A stretch of DNA of 6,451 bases from an uncultured Clostridium sp. GTDB taxonomy: Bacteria > Bacillota > Clostridia > TANB77 > CAG-508. The translations under genes and the position numbers were made by a program. The stretch is from NCBI GenBank assembly GCA_900556975.1, contig USQZ01000066.1, positions 1 through 6,451 on the forward strand, read 5' to 3'. Shown here piece by piece: positions 1 through 4,644 of the stretch. A model generated the notes under the pieces. That model was not told the origin of the DNA, made no database searches, and saw only the letters and a program-made list of their open reading frames with translations. Position 1 is the first letter of the stretch. Every line of letters starts with the position of its first letter.

Positions 1-545
1 AAAGACTTGCTAAACTTGCTGGTGGTGTTGCTGTTATTGAAGTTGGTGCTGCTACAGAAGTTGAAATGAAAGAGAAAAAGTTAAGAATTGAAGATGCTTT
101 ATCTGCTACTCGTGCTGCTGTTGAAGAAGGTATTGTTTCAGGTGGTGGAACAGCATATATTAATATAATACCAAAAGTTGAAGAACTTTTAGATGAAGTT
201 AAAGATGATGAAAAAATTGGTGTTAAAATAATTTTAAGTGCATTGGAAGAACCAGTAAGACAAATAGCTGCTAATGCTGGATTAGAAGGTGCAATTATAT
301 TAGATAAAGTTAAATCAAGCAAATTAGGAATTGGATTTGATGCTAAAAATGAAGAGTATGTTGATATGAAAAAAGCGGGAATAGTTGATCCAACTAAAGT
401 TACAAGATCTGCTCTTCAAAATGCTGAAAGTATTTCTTCAATGATTTTAACTACAGAATCATGTGTTGTTAATAAGAAAGAAAAATCTTGTGGATGCGGT
501 GGCCATGGCGAAAGTGCTGGAATGCCAGCTGATATGGGATATTAA
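1..545 (+). CDS. groEL: Chaperonin GroEL (Hsp60), C-terminal part, 5' end outside window
   Basis: The reading frame is open from the left edge (first whole codon at 3) to TAA at 543-545, giving about 180 residues. This is the last third of a ~540-residue chaperonin subunit, which forms the double-ring ATP-driven cytosolic folding cage with GroES. The sequence starts in the RLAKLAGGVAVIEVGAATE block and includes the VEEGIVSGGG ATP-site glycines (about residues 41-49 of the visible part) and the DPTKVTRSAL block (129-138), whose Asp belongs to the ATP pocket. It continues to the TTES end of the equatorial domain (150-153). The tail is odd. The usual flexible Gly-Gly-Met repeats are replaced by a segment with three cysteines (TTESC, then SCGCGGHG at about 161-168), ending in ADMGY. 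The identity is secure. The upstream neighbour, expected to be groES, is not visible. The gene is followed by a strong terminator at 653-682. Confidence 0.97.
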   Translation, partial: RLAKLAGGVAVIEVGAATEVEMKEKKLRIEDALSATRAAVEEGIVSGGGTAYINIIPKVEELLDEVKDDEKIGVKIILSALEEPVRQIAANAGLEGAIILDKVKSSKLGIGFDAKNEEYVDMKKAGIVDPTKVTRSALQNAESISSMILTTESCVVNKKEKSCGCGGHGESAGMPADMGY

Positions 546-549
546 AAAT

Positions 550-632
550 AGCACTATATATTCTTAGTAGATTAGGAGGTAGTAATTTTTCAAAAATTAT
601 GTTTAAAGAATTTCATAAGAATATATAGTACT
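550..632. repeat. Interrupted inverted repeat in the groEL 3' region
   Basis: The arms at 550-566 and 616-632 pair at 16 of 17 positions: ACTATATATTCTTA at 553-566 matches perfectly, then there is one mismatch and two more pairs. The 49-base loop holds a second hairpin, TAATTTTT-C-AAAAATTA at 583-599, and a perfect Shine-Dalgarno-like AGGAGG at 574-579. No start codon lies at a usable distance; the next ATG, at 599, is 19 bases away and opens only nine codons. It may be a 3' UTR structure or the remnant of a small repeat element. The pairing is seen directly; the function is unknown. Confidence 0.6.
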
Positions 633-652
633 TAAAGTTAAATTTGGTATAG

Positions 653-682
653 GCCTTCATCGCTTAAGATGAAGGCTTTTTT
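653..682 (+). terminator. Rho-independent terminator of groEL
   Basis: A perfect 9-bp stem (GCCTTCATC at 653-661 with GATGAAGGC at 668-676) has a 6-base loop (GCTTAA) and is followed at once by six T residues at 677-682. This is a canonical intrinsic terminator 108 bases after the groEL stop, so groEL transcription should end here. On the opposite strand the hairpin is not followed by a T-run, so it is probably one-directional. Confidence 0.9.
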
Positions 683-720
683 ATATAATAGGAAAGTTCT
701 TCGAACTTCCTATTATATAA
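681..720. repeat. Long hairpin with a one-base bulge, next to the groEL terminator
   Basis: The arms at 681-699 and 703-720 are complementary over 18 bp apart from one extra A in the left arm (GGAAAGTTC against GAACTTCC). The loop is only three bases (TTC). The A+T-rich outer part is TTATATAATA/TATTATATAA. It overlaps the T-run of the terminator and lies 18 bases beyond the stop of the - strand microprotein gene, so it may stabilise or end that transcript. No T-run follows on either strand, so it is not a standard terminator. A repeat-element remnant is the other possibility. Confidence 0.6.
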
Positions 721-737
721 AATAACAATACATATGA

Positions 738-851
738 TTAGCAACCGCAGTTTCTGTTACCACCGCAACAACAACAGATTATTATTAAAAGAAGTATTAT
801 CCATAAGCAGTCATCACCAAATCCGCAACCACAACCTCTGTTCTCTGGCAT
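738..851 (-). CDS. Cys/Gly-rich microprotein with one hydrophobic segment, 37 aa
   Basis: On the - strand, ATG at 851-849 opens 37 codons ending in TAA at 740-738. A six-G run at 864-859 (AAAGGGGGG) acts as ribosome site seven bases before the ATG and supports this start. The protein has three parts: a Cys/Gly N-terminus (MPENRGCGCGFGDDC, 1-15), a hydrophobic core (LWIILLLIII, 16-25), and a tail opening with four consecutive cysteines (26-29) and ending NCGC (34-37). Nine of 37 residues are cysteine. The hydrophobic core is short for a membrane span but could anchor the protein peripherally or cross with help from the cysteines. The layout recalls the tiny glycine-rich hydrophobic spore proteins of Bacillus (YjcZ-type), but I cannot assign it to a family. 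Metal binding or disulfide cross-linking is inference only. It is transcribed divergently from mutL and convergently with groEL. Confidence 0.75.
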   Translation of the reverse strand: MPENRGCGCGFGDDCLWIILLLIIICCCCGGNRNCGC

Positions 852-876
852 ATTGTTTCCCCCCTTTGTAAGTATC

Positions 877-894
877 AAGGAGCTTAAGCTCTTT
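877..894. repeat. Short palindrome in the microprotein leader
   Basis: GAGCTTAAGCTC at 880-891 is a perfect 12-base palindrome. It extends to 877-894 with one G-T pair and two A-T pairs. It lies between the possible - strand promoter (917-947) and the ribosome site of the microprotein gene, so it could be an operator or a small leader hairpin (loop TTAA). No specific regulator is recognised. Confidence 0.45.
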
Positions 895-916
895 TCTAAA
901 TCCTTAGTATGTTATA

Positions 917-947
917 TATTATGATTTTTTAGAAAAAGTGTTACTCA
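917..947 (-). promoter_or_regulatory. Possible promoter of the Cys-rich microprotein
   Basis: Read on the - strand, TGAGTA (947-942) is followed after 18 bases by CATAATA (923-917), 65 bases before the ATG. This spacing and sequence resemble promoters of the forespore sigma factor SigG (about TGnATA, 17-18 bases, CATAnTA). A vegetative reading, TTGAGT with CATAAT at 19-base spacing, is also possible but poorer. The motif is seen; the sigma assignment is inference. Confidence 0.35.
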
Positions 948-959
948 AAAAATGAGTAA
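941..959. repeat. Dyad in the divergent mutL/microprotein promoter region
   Basis: TTACTCA (941-947) and TGAGTAA (953-959) form a perfect 7-bp inverted repeat around five A residues. It lies 28 bases upstream of the extended -10 of mutL and overlaps the possible -35 of the divergent microprotein gene. A regulator bound here could act on both genes. No known operator consensus is recognised, and it could be a chance dyad in A+T-rich DNA. Confidence 0.4.
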
Positions 960-986
960 AACGTATATACAAAAGAGTTGCTTTAG

Positions 987-995
987 TGATATAAT
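987..995 (+). promoter_or_regulatory. Extended -10 promoter for mutL
   Basis: TGATATAAT is a perfect TATAAT hexamer with the TGn extension, so it can function without a good -35; 17 bases upstream only ATACAA is present. The start of transcription would fall near 1001-1003. It is followed by a short leader containing TAATAG-TAATCG-TAATAG (1006-1020 region) and the mutL ribosome site GGAGG at 1025-1029, eight bases before the ATG. Confidence 0.65.
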
Positions 996-1037
996 ACGAA
1001 CTGGTAATAGTAATCGTAATAGTTGGAGGATAAATAG

Positions 1038-3389
1038 ATGGGAAATATTGTATTATTAGATGATTTAACAATTAATAAAATTGCAGCAGGTGAAGTTATT
1101 GAAAGACCAGCTTCTGTTGTTAAAGAAATGGTTGAAAATTCAATAGATGCAGGTGCTACAAAAATTACTGTTGAAATAAAAAATGGCGGAATTTCCTTCA
1201 TAAGAATTTCTGATAATGGTAAAGGAATTGCAGAAGATGATATGGAAATTGCTTTTGAAAGACATGCAACTAGTAAAATAAGAGTGGCAGAAGATATTAC
1301 TAAAGTTACATCAATGGGTTTCAGAGGTGAGGCTTTGGCAAGTATTGCGGCTATTGCAAATGTTGAAATGGTTTCTAGAACAAAGGATTCAAACATAGGT
1401 CATAGAATTGTTGTTGAAGGTGGAAAAACTTTAGAACAAGGAGAAACAGGCGCACCTTTAGGAACAACAATTACAGTTAAAAATTTATTTTACAATACTC
1501 CTGTTAGATATAAATTTTTAAAGAAAGATTATACAGAGTCAGGATATATAGAAGATGCAATTACAAGACTTGCTTTAGTTCATAAAGAGATTGCTTTTAA
1601 ACTTATAAATACTGGTAAGACTGTAATTCAAACAACAGGTAATAATGATGAGAAAAGTGTTATTTATAGTATTTATGGAAAAGATGTTGCAGAAGCAATA
1701 ATTGAATCTGATTATGAATATGAAGGAATTAAAGTTACAGGTGTTGTTGGAAAACCAGAAATCGCAAGATCTAATCGTTCAAATCAATTATTTTTTGTTA
1801 ACGGACGTTATATAAAGGATAAAACTTTAACAGCAGCGGCTGAGCAAGCTTTTAAAGGAATGATTCCAATAAATAAATATGGTTTCTTGATTTTAAATCT
1901 TCAAATGGATCCAGCTTTGGTTGATGTGAATGTTCACCCAGCTAAATTAGAGGTCCGTTTCGAAGAAGAAAATAAAGTTTTCAAATCAGTATATTATGCG
2001 GTAAAAGAGGCTCTCTCAAAAAAAGAATTAGTAGCAGATGCGGTTGAAGAAAAAACTATTCCAAAACAAGAAATAGCTCAAGAAATTGCAACACCAATTC
2101 AAAATATTTCACCAGTTCAAAATGAAGTACAAACTGAAAATTTACAGCAAGAAGCTGATGAAGTAGAAAAAGTAATAAAAGAAGATGAAAAAACAGAAAA
2201 GTCAGGCGTTTTTGGATTTTTGAGAAAAAATAAACATGTAGAAAAGGAACCAGAAGAAAAGGAAAACATGTTAGAAGAGATATATAAATTTAGAAAAGGC
2301 TTAAAAGAGCTTGGAGTTGCAGAAGTTACATCGACTGTATATACACCAATAATTCCTGACAAAAATGATAAGCAAAATCAAGAGGTAGCTGATAATACAG
2401 TTCAACCTGAACAAGAAGTTCAAGATGAAGCAGTAAAAATAGAGGTACCATCTGAAGAAAAAGTGCAAGAAGCTACTGAAGAATTAATAAAACAAAGACA
2501 ATCAAATGAGATTTTAGAAGAAGCTATAAAAAATAGTAAAGCAGAAAATCCATTAAATAAAGAGTTTGAGAAAGCTTCTGAAACTCCAGAAAAATTTGAT
2601 ACAATGTATTCGAAAATATTTGGCGATAAAGTTAATCTTTCATCTCAATTAAATGAAAACCAAGAACTTTCAGAAAATGAGAAAAAGGTATTAGAGGAAA
2701 TAAAAAGTACAGTAAAACCTACTTTTGAATCAGAGATATCAGAAGAAAATATCCAAGCACCTATATCAGAAGAGAATACAGAGCAAATTGAAGAATTTAA
2801 AAATATGGCTGGTAAGAATTATAAATTTATTGGAATTGTATTTTCAACATATATAATTGTAGAAATTGAAAATGAAATGTATATAATAGATCAACATGCT
2901 GCTCATGAGAGAATTATGTATGAGAAAGTTAAAAAGAATTATTATAGTACAACAGATAAAGATTCTCAATTGATGTTGTTACCAGACATAATAAATCTTA
3001 CTCATAAAGAAGCAGAAACAATTAAAGAAAACTTAGAAATGTTTGAACAAGCTGGATTTACTTTAGAAGCATTTGGCGAGAATACTATAAAATTAACAGG
3101 TGTTCCAAATATTTGTATGGATATGAATACTAAGCAATTATTCCTTGATTTGCTTGATGAGGTTGATAGTTATTCAAGAACTGACCGTCAAGATAAAGAG
3201 GAGAGATTTATTGCTACTATTGCTTGTAAGTCAGCAGTTAAAGCTAATATGAAACTTACCGAAAAAGAGGTAGATAAACTTATGGAGAGATTGCTTGCAC
3301 TTCCAAATCCATTTACTTGTCCTCACGGCAGACCTACTGCAATTAGGATGAGTAGATATGATATAGAGCGTAAGTTCGCTAGGAAATAA
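1038..3389 (+). CDS. mutL: DNA mismatch repair protein MutL with nuclease motif and extended linker
   Basis: This cytosolic protein couples MutS mismatch recognition to strand nicking and excision. The N-terminal GHKL ATPase and transducer domain (about 1-330) shows KIAAGEVIERPASVVKE (catalytic Glu30), ENSIDAGAT (Asn34), DNGKGI (59-64), RHATSKI and GFRGEALASI (95-103). HPAKLEVRF (300-308) closes it. The C-terminal domain (about 590-783) carries DQHAAHERIMYE (618-629), an exact DQHA-x2-E-x4-E endonuclease motif, then ACKSAVKAN (729-737), CPHGRPT (761-767) and a terminal FARK, which together build the metal site. QLMLLP (644-649) fits a beta-clamp-binding peptide. At 783 residues it is well above the ~620-650 usual in Firmicutes. 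The excess is a Glu/Lys-rich linker (about 331-588). GGAGG at 1025-1029 fixes the start. No mutS lies just upstream, where many relatives have it; the preceding genes are the microprotein and groEL. Confidence 0.97.
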   Translation: MGNIVLLDDLTINKIAAGEVIERPASVVKEMVENSIDAGATKITVEIKNGGISFIRISDNGKGIAEDDMEIAFERHATSKIRVAEDITKVTSMGFRGEALASIAAIANVEMVSRTKDSNIGHRIVVEGGKTLEQGETGAPLGTTITVKNLFYNTPVRYKFLKKDYTESGYIEDAITRLALVHKEIAFKLINTGKTVIQTTGNNDEKSVIYSIYGKDVAEAIIESDYEYEGIKVTGVVGKPEIARSNRSNQLFFVNGRYIKDKTLTAAAEQAFKGMIPINKYGFLILNLQMDPALVDVNVHPAKLEVRFEEENKVFKSVYYAVKEALSKKELVADAVEEKTIPKQEIAQEIATPIQNISPVQNEVQTENLQQEADEVEKVIKEDEKTEKSGVFGFLRKNKHVEKEPEEKENMLEEIYKFRKGLKELGVAEVTSTVYTPIIPDKNDKQNQEVADNTVQPEQEVQDEAVKIEVPSEEKVQEATEELIKQRQSNEILEEAIKNSKAENPLNKEFEKASETPEKFDTMYSKIFGDKVNLSSQLNENQELSENEKKVLEEIKSTVKPTFESEISEENIQAPISEENTEQIEEFKNMAGKNYKFIGIVFSTYIIVEIENEMYIIDQHAAHERIMYEKVKKNYYSTTDKDSQLMLLPDIINLTHKEAETIKENLEMFEQAGFTLEAFGENTIKLTGVPNICMDMNTKQLFLDLLDEVDSYSRTDRQDKEERFIATIACKSAVKANMKLTEKEVDKLMERLLALPNPFTCPHGRPTAIRMSRYDIERKFARK

Positions 3390-3390
3390 G

Positions 3391-3480
3391 ATTTTGAAAA
3401 ATATTATGTATCTTGCGGTGTTAAAATAATTTTGAAAAATATTTTAACGTACTTATGTATGTTCCGGTATTTAAAAAATT
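3391..3480. repeat. Imperfect direct repeat after mutL
   Basis: ATTTTGAAAAATATT occurs identically at 3391-3405 and 3429-3443. Each copy is followed by a related second block: ATGTATCTTGCGGTGTTAAAA after the first copy, and ATGTAT then GTTCCGGTATTTAAAA after the second, where 11 extra bases intervene. The region looks like a diverged duplication of a ~38-50-base unit. It begins directly after the mutL stop codon, and no clear intrinsic terminator is present. Confidence 0.55.
3420..3448. repeat. A+T-rich hairpin downstream of mutL
   Basis: GTTAAAATA (3420-3428) pairs perfectly with TATTTTAAC (3440-3448), and the inner bases TTTT/AAAA extend the stem to about 13 bp with one bulged A. It could stabilise the mutL transcript end, but the following bases (GTACTTATG) lack a T-run, so termination is not supported. 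Confidence 0.5.
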
Positions 3481-3492
3481 ATTTTGCTTTGC

Positions 3493-3526
3493 AATATGCA
3501 TAATCTTTTCAAAAATAATGCATATT
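3493..3526. repeat. Short inverted repeat flanking the nested element
   Basis: AATATGCAT at 3493-3501 and ATGCATATT at 3518-3526 are perfect 9-bp arms around a 16-base A+T-rich spacer. The right arm overlaps the first four bases of the nested element that begins at 3523, so the two structures would compete. No function is assigned. Confidence 0.45.
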
Positions 3527-3692
3527 TGAGTGAATTTATATTAATTTTTTCACACCTTGCTGTCGCATTCCTTAATTTCAAAATAAAAATTGCATTTTTA
3601 TTTTGAAATTAAGGAATGCTTCAATCGAACTCACTTCGTTCGTTTTGCCCCTGCACGGTGATTCATAAATTTAATATAAATTCACTCAGATA
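3523..3692. repeat. Nested inverted-repeat element (~170 bp), MITE-like or structured RNA
   Basis: The outer arms at 3523-3544 and 3671-3692 match over 22 bp with one difference (T against G, still a G-U pair in RNA); 17 bp (GAGTGAATTTATATTAA) are perfect. Inside, CACCTTGC (3553-3560) pairs with GCACGGTG (3653-3660) at seven of eight positions. This encloses a perfect 25-bp hairpin (3565-3619) and a small CGAAC/GTTCG hairpin (3626-3642). The whole can fold as a long stem with a three-way junction. It has no ORF. Its right end is four bases from the miaA ribosome site (AAGGA at 3696-3700), so it probably lies in the miaA leader. Terminal arms with a non-coding core suit a miniature transposable element; a structured leader RNA is the alternative. 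No clear target-site duplication was found. Confidence 0.7.
3565..3619. repeat. Perfect 25-bp inner hairpin of the nested element
   Basis: The left arm 3565-3589 (begins GCATTCCTTAATTTC) and right arm 3595-3619 (ends GAAATTAAGGAATGC) are exact reverse complements over 25 bp, with a 5-base loop, TTGCA. A stem this long and perfect is not expected by chance. No T-run follows on the + strand (TTCAATCG), so it is not a standard terminator for mutL, although such a stem would impede RNA decay or transcription. Confidence 0.85.
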
Positions 3693-3709
3693 AAAAAGGA
3701 AAGGATTTT

Positions 3710-4630
3710 ATGAAGAAAGTTATTGCAATAGCAGGGCCAACAGCTTCTGGAAAAACTGCATTGGCTGTTGAACTTGCAAAGAAAATTAATGGTGAAGTTA
3801 TTTCTTGTGATTCAATGCAAATTTATAAAGATATGAGTATTGGAACTGCTAAACCTACTGTTGAAGAGATGGATGGTGTTCCTCATTATTTGATAGATTT
3901 TGTTTCTCCTGACGAGAGATATTCAGTTGCAGATTTTAAGAGAGATGCTGAGGAGAAAATAGAATATGTTTTAAGTAGAGGCAAAGTTCCTATATTATGC
4001 GGTGGAACAGGTCTATATATAGATACTCTAGTTTTGGGAATCGATTATCCTGAGATTGAGCTTGACCAAGAATATAGAGATGAGTTAATGAAGAAAGCTG
4101 AATCAGAAGAAGGCCTAAAAGAACTTTATGAAGAAACTAAAAGCATTGATCCAGAAGCAATGGAGAAAATTAGCGAAAATGATAAAAAGAGAATTACAAG
4201 AGTACTTGAACTATATAAAGCAACTGGAAAAACAAAAACAGAATTAGAAAAGATTTCTAGAAGTAATGGCGTAAAATATGATTATAGAGTTTTTGCAATT
4301 GATATGGATAGAGAAAAATTATATGACAGAATCAACAGAAGAGTTGATATAATGATAGAACAAGGTTTGATAGATGAAGTTAGAAATATTATAGATAAAT
4401 ATGATAAATTTCCTACTGCAATGCAAGGCTTGGGATATAAAGAAGTTGTTGAATATTTTGATGGAAAACTTACTAAACAAGAAATGATTGATAAAATAAA
4501 ACAAGAAACACGAAGATATGCTAAAAGGCAACTTACTTGGTTTAGAAAAAATAAGAACATTGTTTGGATAGATGGGCTTGATGATAGAAATAAGAACATT
4601 GATTTAATTATAAGCAATGTTAATATGTGA
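3710..4630 (+). CDS. miaA: tRNA dimethylallyltransferase MiaA
   Basis: MiaA transfers a dimethylallyl group from DMAPP to N6 of adenosine 37 in tRNAs reading UNN codons, the first step to i6A/ms2i6A, in the cytosol. The 306-residue length is normal. The P-loop GPTASGKT (9-16) is followed by DSMQIYKDMSIGTAKPT (34-50), whose Asp34, Ser35 and Gln37 contact substrate. Next come PHYLIDFVSP (58-67), CGGTGLY (97-103) with the catalytic-site Thr100, and DKKRITRVLELY (158-169). RRVDIMIEQGLIDEV (210-224), QGLGYKEVVEYF (239-250) and TRRYAKRQLTWFRK (267-280), the tRNA-handling helices, complete the family pattern. AAGGA at 3696-3700 is a ribosome site nine bases before the ATG. It follows mutL on the same strand, as in many Firmicutes, but is separated by 320 repeat-rich bases. 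Its stop overlaps a GTG of the next gene, suggesting co-transcription. Confidence 0.97.
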   Translation: MKKVIAIAGPTASGKTALAVELAKKINGEVISCDSMQIYKDMSIGTAKPTVEEMDGVPHYLIDFVSPDERYSVADFKRDAEEKIEYVLSRGKVPILCGGTGLYIDTLVLGIDYPEIELDQEYRDELMKKAESEEGLKELYEETKSIDPEAMEKISENDKKRITRVLELYKATGKTKTELEKISRSNGVKYDYRVFAIDMDREKLYDRINRRVDIMIEQGLIDEVRNIIDKYDKFPTAMQGLGYKEVVEYFDGKLTKQEMIDKIKQETRRYAKRQLTWFRKNKNIVWIDGLDDRNKNIDLIISNVNM

Positions 4631-4644
4631 AGGGTGGTTTGAAA

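Noticed and set aside
549..560. TAGCACT resembling half of the CIRCE heat-shock operator
   Set aside because: The second half (GAGTGCTAA at nine-base spacing) is absent, and the site lies after groEL, not before it.
599..628. Nine-codon ATG frame after the AGGAGG in the groEL 3' region
   Set aside because: The spacing from ribosome site to ATG is 19 bases and the frame is nine codons inside a hairpin. It is not a credible gene.
688..714. Resemblance to the yeast FRT recombination site (GAACTTCCTATT)
   Set aside because: The arms are in the opposite order, the spacer is three bases instead of eight, and one base differs. The similarity is that of any hairpin with this sequence.
983..1396. 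Long - strand open frame over the 5' end of mutL
   Set aside because: It is antisense to the conserved MutL ATPase motifs, has low-complexity Ile/Ser-rich sequence and no ribosome site. It is a shadow of mutL.
2117..2362. - strand open frame inside mutL
   Set aside because: It is antisense to the Glu/Lys-rich linker, which gives Ser/Phe-rich antisense by composition. There is no independent evidence for a gene.
3664..3680. CATAAAT/TATAAA as a -10 box for miaA inside the nested element
   Set aside because: The nearest -35-like TTGCCC (3645-3650) is at 13 or 24 bases, neither workable. No promoter can be supported.
3390..3709. CRISPR array or RNA gene in the mutL-miaA gap
   Set aside because: There are only two diverged direct repeat copies with no regular spacers, and no tRNA-like or rRNA-like pattern is visible. 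Inverted repeats explain the structure better.
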